From Verrucomicrobiales bacterium (lineage in GTDB: Bacteria; Verrucomicrobiota; Verrucomicrobiia; Limisphaerales; UBA9464), in the NCBI GenBank assembly GCA_027488845.1, contig JAIYBC010000025.1, forward strand, positions 1 to 64,000: 64,000 bases of DNA, written 5' to 3'. Below, piece by piece: positions 21,092 to 29,335 of this stretch (position 1 is the stretch's first letter; each line of letters starts with the position of its first letter). Position numbers and translations under genes: made by a program. Below the pieces are notes generated by a model. It was not told the DNA's origin. It saw only the letters and a list, made by a program, of their open reading frames with translations, and made no database searches.

Positions 21092-21745
21092 ATGAAACAC
21101 ACTGGACCGCTAATCTTGGTGGGCCTTCTGGCCGATGTTGGCACCACCTCCGCCGCGGTCGTCGTGGAGCACGGGCCGGCAGCGTCTCCGGCGGGACATG
21201 CGCAGGCACCCGGACAGTCGGTCACCACCCCCGCAGGTGGACCGTGGTCCAGCATCCAGTTCAGCTGGATCCGGTCCTCCGATGGCAGCCGTCTGGCGGA
21301 AGGCAGCCTTTTCCTGCTGAGCAGCGCCTACGCTGGCGTTCCGGCCAACCTGAGCTCCAGCACGACGGGCTTCCTCGGCGTGGGCACGGTGTCCGGAGGA
21401 GGGGTCGGCACGTCCTACACCTTCGACCCTTCGGTGACGCTGCAGCCGAACACGCAGTACTTCTTCTTTTCGAACAACCGACCCGGAGGCGTGGGCGCGG
21501 TGGACATCGACGGAGGCGGCACCTACACGGGTGGTTCCCGGTACGGTTCCGCCAACGGAACCGGTGGATTCACCGTCCGGCCGGGTACCGTGTCCTTCGT
21601 GTTGGAGGGAGTCGCCGCGGTCCCGGAACCCACCGAGACGGCGGCCGTTTCGCTCGGCTTGGCCCTGGTGGGAATGGCCGCTCGCCGTTGGAAGGTACGG
21701 CGGTTGGAAAACCGTTGCCACCCGATCGCCGAGCCCCGACTCTGA
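21092..21745 (+). CDS. PEP-CTERM sorting-domain protein with choice-of-anchor-like domain, 217 aa
   Basis: Signal peptide MKHTGPLILVGLLADVGTTSA. The mature part is a beta-sandwich of about 150 residues (SIQFSWIRSSDGSRLAEG, TLQPNTQYFFFSNN) typical of the choice-of-anchor domains in PEP-CTERM proteins. The C-terminal sorting signal is VPEPTETAAVSLGLALVGMAARRW, then basic residues. The tail after the Arg cluster (about 15 more residues) is longer than usual. The gene ends 10 bp before tRNA-Pro on the same strand. Cell-surface or extracellular; no enzymatic motif. Confidence 0.8.
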   Translation: MKHTGPLILVGLLADVGTTSAAVVVEHGPAASPAGHAQAPGQSVTTPAGGPWSSIQFSWIRSSDGSRLAEGSLFLLSSAYAGVPANLSSSTTGFLGVGTVSGGGVGTSYTFDPSVTLQPNTQYFFFSNNRPGGVGAVDIDGGGTYTGGSRYGSANGTGGFTVRPGTVSFVLEGVAAVPEPTETAAVSLGLALVGMAARRWKVRRLENRCHPIAEPRL

Positions 21746-21755
21746 ACCTCGGAAA

Positions 21756-21832
21756 CGGGACGTAGCTCAGCCTGGTAGAGCACTTGGTTTGGGACCAAGA
21801 CGTCGCAGGTTCAAATCCTGTCGTCCCGACCA
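21756..21832 (+). tRNA. tRNA-Pro (anticodon TGG)
   Basis: Full cloverleaf: acceptor CGGGACG pairs with CGTCCCG, D arm GCTC/GAGC, anticodon stem CTTGG/CCAAG with loop TTTGGGA (anticodon TGG at 21790-21792, G37 as in tRNA-Pro), T arm GCAGG/CCTGT with TTCAAAT. The CCA end is encoded. It lies on the plus strand between a PEP-CTERM gene and a pseudopilin gene. No repeat of its 3' end was noticed, so no sign of an integrated element here. Confidence 0.97.
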
Positions 21833-21968
21833 TTTTTGCTCCGTGAATCGGAAGTCCCGGTCCGATGCCCTGTCGTCTCTCCTGTCGTCCGGACAGGCGC
21901 TGTTCCGGCCCCCGACTCCGGCACTTGCGGCTTCACTTCCCGGCGGTTTCGCCCCGTGATCTCAGGTC

Positions 21969-22817
21969 ATGCGGCCTGTTCAACGCTCCCTCGTCGCCCC
22001 GGTGGAACGCCGGGGTTTCACGCTGATCGAACTGCTCGTGGTGATCGCCATCATCGCGATCCTCGCCGGCATGCTCCTGCCCGCCCTGGGCAAGGCCAAG
22101 TCGAAGGCCGCCTCGATCAAGTGCATCAGCAACACCAAGCAGCTCCAGCTCTCGACGTTCCTCTACATGTTGGACAACGGGAGGTCGCTGGCCTACTCGG
22201 TGCCCGGCGCCGGCGGCAACGACCTGTGGATGAGCCTGCTCGCCACCAACTACGCCGCGGTCAACGGTGCCCGCATCTGTCCCACCGCCCCTGAGCTGAC
22301 CACCGCACGCCGCGCCTCCCTCGGCGTCGCCACCGAAGGCTCCGGCACCGTCAACGCCGCCTGGATCTGGAACTTCGGCACCATCCGCTTCCAGGGCAGC
22401 TACGCCCTCAACGGCTGGTTCTACGAATGGAACCAGGCCCACCTCACCGGCCAGCTGCCCCAGGGGAACTTCTTCCGCAAGGACACCGACACGATCACGC
22501 CCTCCGAGACCCCGGTGATCGGCGATTCGGTCTGGGTCGACGCCTGGCCGGTGGTGGCCGACCGTCCGTCTTCCAGTCTCTGGGGCGGCGACTACTCCTC
22601 GAGCTCGATGGGCCGGTTCACCATCTCCCGCCATGGCAGCGCCTCGCAGCCGACCCGCGGCAGCCGCTTCAACGTGGCCGACAAGATGCCCGGAGCCATC
22701 AACATCGCCATGGCCGACGGCCATGCGGAGTCGGTCCAGCTGGAACGCCTCTGGAACCTCTCCTGGCACAAGACCTGGGAGATCCCCGCACGCCGCCCGG
22801 GTCGCACCGGCAACTGA
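21969..22817 (+). CDS. Type II secretion pseudopilin-like protein, 282 aa
   Basis: Carries the prepilin leader and hydrophobic helix [20 protein letters not shown] at residues 16-35, followed by [12 protein letters not shown] as in the 18623 protein; the two share the first 50 residues almost exactly and diverge afterwards. Near the C-terminus, [13 protein letters not shown] is the DG-containing end of the H-X9-DG module, although the His is not at the canonical spacing. The ATG at 21969 is the nearest upstream start to the leader and gives a short basic N-region. Solitary pseudopilin with no secretion genes beside it; role unknown. Confidence 0.88.
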   Translation: MRPVQRSLVAPVERRGFTLIELLVVIAIIAILAGMLLPALGKAKSKAASIKCISNTKQLQLSTFLYMLDNGRSLAYSVPGAGGNDLWMSLLATNYAAVNGARICPTAPELTTARRASLGVATEGSGTVNAAWIWNFGTIRFQGSYALNGWFYEWNQAHLTGQLPQGNFFRKDTDTITPSETPVIGDSVWVDAWPVVADRPSSSLWGGDYSSSSMGRFTISRHGSASQPTRGSRFNVADKMPGAINIAMADGHAESVQLERLWNLSWHKTWEIPARRPGRTGN

Positions 22818-23127
22818 GCCGAAACCAGAGGAGGGATCGGGGATTCCTGATTCCCGATTCGGGATTCGCGATTCCCGGCAGGTCGCCGCGCCGTCGGGCT
22901 TCGATTGGGCCTAGCCGCGGCCGCCAGGCTGCGGACGATCGCAGCCCCATCGGATTCTATTGATCCGCCAAGGGCGGAATCACACCCACACGCGAAGCCG
23001 CCGGGGATCGGGGAGGAATCCACGGCCTGGGAGCCGCAGCTACGGGTCGACAAAACGACACCGCCCGGGACGGCGGATGGCCATCCCGGGCGGATTGCTG
23101 GCAGGACGACGTCCGTCCCGCAGGGGT
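22818..23127. other. Convergent intergenic region
   Basis: Separates the plus-strand pseudopilin from the minus-strand oxidoreductase. It holds a run of GATTCC/GATTCG words (about 22840-22880) and the inverted repeat annotated as a terminator at 23052-23093. No gene is supported. Confidence 0.5.
23052..23093 (-). terminator. Rho-independent terminator for the Gfo/Idh gene
   Basis: Perfect 10-bp inverted repeat CCGCCCGGGA (23061-23070) / TCCCGGGCGG (23084-23093) with a 13-nt loop. Read on the minus strand it is followed by TGTCGTTTTG, giving a short U-tract a few bases after the stem. It lies 35 bp past the stop of the minus-strand gene at 23128. Confidence 0.6.
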
Positions 23128-24240
23128 TCAGATTCCCCGGAAGTTCGGCAGGTACATCTTCTCGCCGCCCTTGAGCGCGCTCTCGTGGGCGAGGATGCCG
23201 ACCATGGTCCAGTTCACCGACTGGTAGAGGTCGGGGAAGCTCGGACGGTCCTCGATCACGCTCATCACGAACTCATGCGCGAGATGCGGATGGCTGCCGC
23301 CGTGGCCGCTGCCCTGGAGGAAGCTCAGGTGGACGTTCTCGCTCATGTCGTAGACGCCCTTGGTGGTGAAGTCGCGGATCCCCTCGGGGAGCAGGTGCGC
23401 GTAGTCCGGGATCTTCACCTTCTCGACCGTCTCGCCGCCGAGGTGGAGGACCGGGTCGTCATGCTCGGTCAGCTGCCACTCGAAGGAGGTCTGGGACCCG
23501 TAGCAGTCGAAGCTCTCCTGATACTGGCGGGCGGCGTCGAAGAGGTAGCGGGTCACCTCGCCGGCGACGTCCTGGTTGCGGACCTTGAAGTGCGCGGTCT
23601 CGAAGGAGAACGGCGAACCGTACTTGGCGATGCGGGCCTCGGAGATGCGGCCGGAACCCAGGCACGAGACGAACTCGGCCTCGCCGTTGACGATGCCGAG
23701 GCACGGGCTGACGCAGTGGGTCGCGTAGTGCATCGGGGGAAGTCCCTCCCAGTACCCGGGCCAGCCGGCCATGTTCTGGAGATGGCTTCCGCGCACGAAC
23801 TGGATGCGGCCGAGCTTGCCGGTGTCGCGCAGCTCGCGGACGTAGAGGTACTCGCGGCTCCACACCACCGTCTCCATCATCATGTACTTCTTCCCGCTCT
23901 CGCGGGCCGCCTTCACGATCTCGCGCGCCTCCTCCACCGTGGTGCAGGCGGGAACCGTGCAGGCCACATGCTTGCCCGCGCGCAACGCCGCGATCGCCTG
24001 CGGCGCATGCAGGTGGATCGGCGAGTTGATGTGCACCGCGTCCACCGCCGGATCCCGGAGGAGGTCCTCGAACGAGGTGTAGCGCTTCTCCACCCCGAAG
24101 GCGTTGCCCACGGCGTCCAGCTTGTCCTTCGACCGCTGGCAGATCGCGTACATGTTCGCGTTCGGATGGCGTTGGTAGATCGGGATGAACTCGGACCCGA
24201 ACCCGAGTCCAACGATGGCGATGTTGAGTTTGCGGCTCAT
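23128..24240 (-). CDS. Gfo/Idh/MocA-family oxidoreductase, 370 aa
   Basis: The N-terminal Rossmann fold begins MSRKLNIAIVGLGFGSEFIP with GxGxxG for NAD(P), then the family pattern DAVHINSPIHLHAPQAIAALRAGKHV. In most members this is followed by the CEKP motif with a catalytic lysine; here it reads ACTVPAC, so that lysine is absent. The C-terminal alpha/beta domain has HCVSPCLGIVNGEAEFVSCLG. At 370 aa the length is normal. The start at MSRKLN is preferred over upstream in-frame starts because the Rossmann strand begins there. It probably acts on a sugar, inositol or related polyol, but the missing EKP lysine leaves the reaction open. Followed by a strong terminator, so likely monocistronic. Confidence 0.88.
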   Translation of the reverse strand: MSRKLNIAIVGLGFGSEFIPIYQRHPNANMYAICQRSKDKLDAVGNAFGVEKRYTSFEDLLRDPAVDAVHINSPIHLHAPQAIAALRAGKHVACTVPACTTVEEAREIVKAARESGKKYMMMETVVWSREYLYVRELRDTGKLGRIQFVRGSHLQNMAGWPGYWEGLPPMHYATHCVSPCLGIVNGEAEFVSCLGSGRISEARIAKYGSPFSFETAHFKVRNQDVAGEVTRYLFDAARQYQESFDCYGSQTSFEWQLTEHDDPVLHLGGETVEKVKIPDYAHLLPEGIRDFTTKGVYDMSENVHLSFLQGSGHGGSHPHLAHEFVMSVIEDRPSFPDLYQSVNWTMVGILAHESALKGGEKMYLPNFRGI

Positions 24241-24468
24241 GTGATGACGTCGATGCCGGTACCTTCGAGCACAAGGCGCTCGGACGTCCCGGGTATTCCA
24301 AAAGTGAACGGCGCCCCCTTTTTGACCGTCAACGGCAATCTCCCCGACAGGGGCGAGGATTTGCGTCCATCGTGTGAGCAATTGCGAACGGCACTGGGCG
24401 CGGGAAGCCCATTTGACTGGGAAGAAGGGATCCGGAGTTCATCGCACATTCCCAAACTCCCGGAGACC

Positions 24469-25164
24469 ATGACACCTTTCCGCACTTCCCCCTCGCTGAT
24501 CGTTCTGTCGCTCGCCCTGGTCCTGACGACCGGATGTCGAAGGAAGTCTTCCGGTATCGGGATCGCCCTTCCCTCCGCCGGGGCGATGGAGGCGCCGGTG
24601 GCCGAGGTCCAGTCCGTGGTCGGCAATCCCGAGGTCGGCATCAACGGCCGGATGGGCTCCTGGACCGAGGTCGGCGTGGGATACCGCATCACGCCGGGTG
24701 TCGCGATCCAGACCGGCTTCAAGGAACGCATGACCCTGAAGCTGCCGTCCGGCTCGATCCTCGACATCGAGCCCGGTTCCTGGGTCGAGGCCGGCTTCGA
24801 TGCGGACGGGACGCCCGCCTTCAAGACCCTCCGGGGCAAGATCACGGGAACGGTCGAGGGCGGCCCCGTGGAGTTCAGCAAGGCCACCGGCGAATCCATC
24901 CTGCTGACCCCCGAGCCCGGCGCCCGGTTGACCGTTTCGTTCGACGACCGGCCCGACTCCGACGCGGAGCGGTTGTCGCAGCTCGGTGCGCCCTGGTGGG
25001 CCTACGGCGACTGGTCGATCAACCGGTCCGGCATCCTGGTCCCCTTCGTCGCCCGGAATCCCGTGCCGCCCCTTTCGACCCAGATCCCCGAGCCGTCCAC
25101 CGTCGCCCTCGGCCTCCTCGGCGGCGCGCTTCTCGCCTTCGGCCGATTCCGGTCCCGCCACTGA
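24469..25164 (+). CDS. FecR-like / PEP-CTERM protein with lipobox-like signal, 231 aa
   Basis: The start ATG (MTPFRTSPS) is preceded by GGAG at 5 bp. The N-terminus has a hydrophobic stretch ending LVLTTGC, resembling a lipoprotein signal. Residues about 40-165 resemble a FecR-type domain: GRMGSWTEVGVGYRITPGVAIQTG, then LKLPSGSILDIEPGSWVEA. The C-terminus is a PEP-CTERM signal, IPEPSTVALGLLGGALLAFG plus RFRSRH. A lipobox and an exosortase signal in one protein is unusual. Divergent from the Gfo/Idh gene with 228 bp between. In this phylum FecR-domain proteins are often envelope proteins rather than iron regulators, so no iron role is claimed. Confidence 0.75.
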   Translation: MTPFRTSPSLIVLSLALVLTTGCRRKSSGIGIALPSAGAMEAPVAEVQSVVGNPEVGINGRMGSWTEVGVGYRITPGVAIQTGFKERMTLKLPSGSILDIEPGSWVEAGFDADGTPAFKTLRGKITGTVEGGPVEFSKATGESILLTPEPGARLTVSFDDRPDSDAERLSQLGAPWWAYGDWSINRSGILVPFVARNPVPPLSTQIPEPSTVALGLLGGALLAFGRFRSRH

Positions 25165-25312
25165 TCGGTTTTCGCAGGGGAACCGTCGATCGCGAGAAGG
25201 TGAGGCCCCTCACCTCAACGTTTTCCCCTCCGTGTCCTCCGTGCCTCCGTGGCCGGCTCCGCCGCCGCCGGATGGCACTTGTGGTGACCGCCCCTTCCAT
25301 CAGGATGCCGCC

Positions 25313-25849
25313 ATGAATTCCGCCCGGCTGCTCGCATCGACGTTCCTGTTCGCCTCCCTCCTCGCCTCGGCCCGGCCCGGTCCTGCCGAACCGGTGGCCG
25401 ACGTCACCCTGCCGTCGGTCCAAGGCGGCAAGGCGTTCCGCCTCTCGGAGAACCGCGGACGCTTCGTGGCCCTCCATTTCCTGCTCAAGACCGAGTGCCC
25501 GTTCTGCACCAAGCACACGCACACCTACCTCAAGCGGATGGCCGAGGTGCCGGACGTGGTGCATGCCTTCATCAAGCCGGACACCGAGGAGGAGATCCGA
25601 GGTTGGGCGAAGGACATGCCCAAGGAGTCCCCGATCTATCGCGACGCGGACGGCACCTTCGCCAAACGCATGGGCATCCCAGACGGCTACCGGTTCCACG
25701 GACAGACCGTCCACTACCCGGCGCTGGTCCTCCTCGACCCGGAAGGCCGCGAGGTCTTCCGGCACGTCGGCCAGGACAACGTCGACCGGTACAAGTTCGA
25801 CGACTTCGCCAAGAAGATCGCGGAGCTGAAGGCGAAGCCGGGGAAGTGA
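25313..25849 (+). CDS. Secreted thioredoxin-fold (redoxin/AhpC-TSA-like) protein, 178 aa
   Basis: Signal peptide MNSARLLASTFLFASLLASA, then a redoxin pattern: VADVTLPSVQGGKAFRLSENRGRFVALHFLLKTECPFC, where Thr-Glu-Cys-Pro-Phe-Cys occupies the active-site position of peroxiredoxins/thioredoxins. Later PALVLLDPEGREVFRHVGQDN is the usual beta strand with cis-Pro region. A reduction or peroxide-related role in the periplasm is inferred. AGGA lies about 6 bp before the chosen ATG. The gene stands between the FecR-like gene and a convergent membrane-protein gene. Confidence 0.82.
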   Translation: MNSARLLASTFLFASLLASARPGPAEPVADVTLPSVQGGKAFRLSENRGRFVALHFLLKTECPFCTKHTHTYLKRMAEVPDVVHAFIKPDTEEEIRGWAKDMPKESPIYRDADGTFAKRMGIPDGYRFHGQTVHYPALVLLDPEGREVFRHVGQDNVDRYKFDDFAKKIAELKAKPGK

Positions 25850-25863
25850 GGGGCGGTCAGTTC

Positions 25864-25889
25864 GTTGTCCGTTGTCCGTTGTCCGTGGT
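25864..25889. repeat. Tandem GTTGTCC repeat
   Basis: GTTGTCC repeated three times and ending GTCCGTGGT. The same word (GTCCGTTGTCCGTTGTCCATGG) recurs at 32009-32031, so this is a dispersed intergenic repeat family of the genome. Confidence 0.6.
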
Positions 25890-25910
25890 GAACGGGTCGG
25901 TTTGGCAGAC

Positions 25911-25944
25911 GAAAAGACCCGGCGCGCCGAGGCGGGCCGGGTCT
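25911..25944 (-). terminator. Rho-independent terminator for the EF-hand membrane protein gene
   Basis: AGACCCGGC (25915-25923) pairs with GCCGGGTCT (25936-25944). Read on the minus strand the 9-bp stem is followed directly by TTTTCGTC. It lies 18 bp beyond the minus-strand stop at 25963. Confidence 0.7.
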
Positions 25945-25962
25945 CGTGGGGATGTGGAAGGC

Positions 25963-28203
25963 CTACTTGGCCGGGGCCGGGGCCTCGGTGGCCGCCGGGG
26001 CGTTGGTGGCGCCGGCAACAGGCTTGGCGGCCTGGGCCGCGGGTGCCTTCGCGACTCCGAAACGCCCACCCGTCCACTCGTGAACGAATCCGCCGTTCCA
26101 CAGGAACTTGTAGGCGACGTAGGCCACGAGCAGCAGCACGACGTACTTCGGCCACGGGTTCTTCTTCTCCGCGAACGGGTCGACGAGGTCGCGCGAGGAA
26201 CCCGGCGGCAGCTTGGCGATGTCGGTCAGGCTCGTCCCGAACGGCACGTTGATCTTGGCCTTCGCGTTCACCGCCCAGCCGTTCGCGTCGAGGATCGGAC
26301 CGAGGTTGCGCTTACGCAGCTTGATGTAGGCGAGGATCATCGACGGACCCGAGATCAGGGCCATCAACGCCAGCACCGCGCCGATCACGGCGAACGGCCC
26401 CAGGCCGACGACCTGCATGGCGCCGCTGGCGATCGCGGTGAAGAACGTGCCCACCGCGCCGAACGCGACGCCCAAGGCCGCCACCGTTCCCACGTCCACC
26501 TTCTTCTCGTCGGCCTTGACCTTGTCCGCGTTCGCCGCGGTCGAGGCCGCGGTCGCGAGCTTGTTCGTCGCCTCGGCATCCGCCGCCGCGGCGCGCTTGG
26601 CCACCTGCTCCTCGATCATCCGCACGAACTTCTTGTACGGCAGCCAGAACGCCTGCCGCAGGCTGATCGGGTTCGCCACGATCTTGGTGATGGTCGCGTC
26701 GAAGTCCTGGCCCTTGCGGTCGTAGAAGACGCCGTTGCGGCCCACCATGAGGTTCTCGTCGTCGCCCTGGGAGAAGATCGCGACGATGCCCTTCTTCTCG
26801 CCGGTGCCCTTCCGCACGCAGTCCACGTACGCCAGGTACGCGCCCGCCAGGCCGGCCATCGCGGCGTGCTTGCCGGCGTCCTCCACCGGGATGCACAGCT
26901 GGCACGAACGCTGGTCGAGGTACAGCGTGCCGCACTGGAAGATCGCCGGGGAACCGCCGTCGTAGAGGTCCTTGAAGCTGACGAAGTTGGTCGCCAACAG
27001 GAGCAGGTCGCGTTGGAACCGAGTGAGCTTCTCGACGTTGGCGATGCCGGTCGCCTCGGGCTCGAGGGTCTTGTCCTGCGCGATCAGCTCGCCGATGGCC
27101 TTCTGCGCGCCGCCGGCGAGGATCTCGCGGATCCGCGCCACGCCGAGCTTCTCCACCGCCGTGCCCGCCTTGGCCGCCTGCCACGCGTCGTACGGGGCGA
27201 TCTTCGCCTGCAACGCGGCCCAGTCGGCCTCGGTCAGTTCGTCACGCAGTCCCAGCAACGGCTTCACCGCCGCCTGGACCAGCGCGGCCACCGCGTCCGC
27301 GTGCGCCGGATTGATCCCGGTGCCCAACGGCAACGCCCGGCCGGCCGCCACGTGCGACAGCGGGAATCCGGCGATCTCCTGAGCGGTGATGCTCAGGTCC
27401 TTGGACGTCGCGGCCGCGTATTCCTCCTCCTTGCGGTTCAGCAGGGCCGCGGTGCGCGGCTCGAAGGCCGCCAGGCGGCAGCGTCCGAAATAGTCGTCGA
27501 CCTTGGTCTTCACCGCCCGGATCGCGGCGCTCGCCGCCGCGGTGCCGGCGCCCGCCGGAAGGATCGCGGTGGATCCGGTCTCGGAAACCTTCACCCACGC
27601 GTCGTACGCGGCGAGTTCCTTGAAGAAGGCCTCGGTCTTCGCGGCGTCGATGCCGGGCTTTCCGCTGCGGTCGGGCACGGAGCCCACCGTGGCCAGGACG
27701 TCGCCGATGACGGCCTGGACCGCGGCGTCGGAGGCCGACTCGGGGATGATCACGCCGTCGCCGTTGAACACGGTGTTGGCGAAGCTGCTGTTGGCCGCGG
27801 TGGCATCCTCCACCGTCACGACGCCCGACTCCTTCTTGCCGAGGTTCGCCAGCAGGACGCGGGCGGACTTGAGGATCTGCAGCCCTTCCGGCGAGGCGTC
27901 GTTGATCGCCGACAGCGCGACGCCGTCCGACCGCTTCACCAGGTCGTCCGGGTTCTTGAGCATCGCGCACGCCCACTGGATCGCGGCGAGCAGCTCCCGC
28001 GCACGGATCCGTCCGTCCTTGTCGGTGTCGATCAGCGCGGCGGTCTTGGGATCGAATTCGATCCCGGTCGTGGGACAGGCCAGGGCGACCCAGAGCTTCT
28101 GGTCGAGCTCATGGAGGTGCTGCAGGTCGGCGCCGGTCTCGAGCTTCACCTGGTCGAAGCCGCCGGCGCGGAAGAATTTCCAGGTGTGGGTGGAGGAAGG
28201 CAT
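25963..28203 (-). CDS. EF-hand, C-terminally membrane-anchored protein of unknown function, 746 aa
   Basis: Start taken at MPSSTHTWKF; about 26 further in-frame residues upstream look non-coding. Residues 59-70 form a canonical EF-hand loop (DTDKDGRIRARE, with D at 1, 3, 5, G at 6 and E at 12). Most of the chain is Ala-rich and helical. A Cys pair (SCQLC) is near residue 430. Residues about 590-650 hold two hydrophobic helices (GAVGTFFTAIASGAMQVV; FAVIGAVLALMALI) and a third lies near 700 (YVVLLLVAYVAYKFLW), before an Ala/Pro-rich tail. This suggests a large cytoplasmic part tethered to the membrane and possibly responsive to calcium. I do not recognise the family. A good hairpin terminator follows. 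Confidence 0.85.
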   Translation of the reverse strand: MPSSTHTWKFFRAGGFDQVKLETGADLQHLHELDQKLWVALACPTTGIEFDPKTAALIDTDKDGRIRARELLAAIQWACAMLKNPDDLVKRSDGVALSAINDASPEGLQILKSARVLLANLGKKESGVVTVEDATAANSSFANTVFNGDGVIIPESASDAAVQAVIGDVLATVGSVPDRSGKPGIDAAKTEAFFKELAAYDAWVKVSETGSTAILPAGAGTAAASAAIRAVKTKVDDYFGRCRLAAFEPRTAALLNRKEEEYAAATSKDLSITAQEIAGFPLSHVAAGRALPLGTGINPAHADAVAALVQAAVKPLLGLRDELTEADWAALQAKIAPYDAWQAAKAGTAVEKLGVARIREILAGGAQKAIGELIAQDKTLEPEATGIANVEKLTRFQRDLLLLATNFVSFKDLYDGGSPAIFQCGTLYLDQRSCQLCIPVEDAGKHAAMAGLAGAYLAYVDCVRKGTGEKKGIVAIFSQGDDENLMVGRNGVFYDRKGQDFDATITKIVANPISLRQAFWLPYKKFVRMIEEQVAKRAAAADAEATNKLATAASTAANADKVKADEKKVDVGTVAALGVAFGAVGTFFTAIASGAMQVVGLGPFAVIGAVLALMALISGPSMILAYIKLRKRNLGPILDANGWAVNAKAKINVPFGTSLTDIAKLPPGSSRDLVDPFAEKKNPWPKYVVLLLVAYVAYKFLWNGGFVHEWTGGRFGVAKAPAAQAAKPVAGATNAPAATEAPAPAK

Positions 28204-28308
28204 GGATCGAATCGTGGGGTGCGTTGTGGGGCCCGGATCGCGGGCGGCGTCTCCAGTACCAGACCTCGGTCCCGACGCCAACGGGTTCCCTTCCGGAACT
28301 CCGGACCC

Positions 28309-29310
28309 TCAACCCCCGGCTGGCACGTCGGCCCCATCCGCACCCGCATCAGCGGCCTCCACGCCTTCCACGCCGGGCAAGGGGATCTCCGGCGGCGGTG
28401 GCGTGGCCTTCAGCGACTTGTACACCGCGGCGTGGGTCCGCTTGGCGACGTCGATGCGCTCGGTCGCGCCGGCATGGCAGACGTCCACGCGGGCGTAGGG
28501 CTTGAAGACCTCCGCGAAACCGAGCACGCGGGCCCGGTGCGGGGACCACTCCGCGACCGGCCGGCGGTCCAACACCAGCCAGCTGTAGGGCAGGCTCCTC
28601 AGGTCCACACCCGCCCTCTGGCCGAACCGCGCCCAACGTCCGTCGGTGAAGACCTCGGTCGGGGTCTTGGCGAAGAAATGGCACCAGTCGCGTTCCCGGC
28701 CCTCCGGCAACAGCCCGCACGCACGCCGATGCGGGCACGGCGCCACCACGTGGAACTCGTCCCGCAGGCGTTCGCGCAGCTCGATCAGGCCGCGGCTGAC
28801 GACATGCGTGCCGGGCTCGACCCAGAGCACGCACTCCGCCGAGCGGACCGCCCGCAACAGCCGCGGCAGGTCGTCCTGGTGCAGCTCGTTCAGCACGTGG
28901 CTCACCACCAACGTGCCGCAGGCCTCCTCGCCCTGGGGATCCATCGACACGTCGAGCCCGGGGAACCTCGCGGACGCCCGTTGGCGTGCGTAGGACATCG
29001 CGAGCCCCGAACGGTCGTGCAGCCGGAGCCGTCCGAAATGCCCTGCACCGAAGGTCCCGACCACGCACCGCGAAGCGACCCCGCTGCCGCAACCCCAGTC
29101 GAGCAACGGCCCGGCCGGCGGCGTCCATCCCAGGCGCACCAGCTCCTCCAGCACCGCGTCCCACTTCCACCCGATCCGCTGCGCGTAGGTGAAGTCGTAG
29201 CTCGCCAGGTCCGACTCGGAGCGCCAGTACGGCTCCTTCACCGGCTCCGACTTCAGGAACAGCGCACGCAGCCGGTCGAGGGCGGCCCAGTCGAGTTCTT
29301 CCCAGGTCAT
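28309..29310 (-). CDS. Rsm22-family (METTL17-like) ribosomal small-subunit methyltransferase homologue, 333 aa
   Basis: SAM-binding motif LLDWGCGSGVAS near residues 70-80. Then VEPGTHVVSRGLIELRERL and the Rsm22 signature CPHRRAC ... DWCHFF (Cys-rich element followed by W-C-H-F). In the family this Cys-rich element is proposed to hold an Fe-S cluster and the protein associates with the small ribosomal subunit. The chosen ATG starts MTWEELDW; upstream in-frame residues are low-complexity. The C-terminal 30 residues (GVEGVEAADAGADGADV) are Ala/Gly/Asp-rich and unstructured. 25 bp downstream of another methyltransferase gene on the same strand, so probably co-transcribed. Confidence 0.82.
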   Translation of the reverse strand: MTWEELDWAALDRLRALFLKSEPVKEPYWRSESDLASYDFTYAQRIGWKWDAVLEELVRLGWTPPAGPLLDWGCGSGVASRCVVGTFGAGHFGRLRLHDRSGLAMSYARQRASARFPGLDVSMDPQGEEACGTLVVSHVLNELHQDDLPRLLRAVRSAECVLWVEPGTHVVSRGLIELRERLRDEFHVVAPCPHRRACGLLPEGRERDWCHFFAKTPTEVFTDGRWARFGQRAGVDLRSLPYSWLVLDRRPVAEWSPHRARVLGFAEVFKPYARVDVCHAGATERIDVAKRTHAAVYKSLKATPPPPEIPLPGVEGVEAADAGADGADVPAGG

Positions 29311-29335
29311 GGTGCCGAGGATCCGGAGGCCGGTT

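Noticed and set aside
21756-21832. tRNA-Pro as an integration site for the island
   Set aside because: No copy of its 3' end and no integrase seen nearby; the island lies more than 14 kb away.
18623-22817. A type II secretion or type IV pilus locus
   Set aside because: Only two lone pseudopilin genes; no ATPase, secretin or prepilin peptidase in the window.
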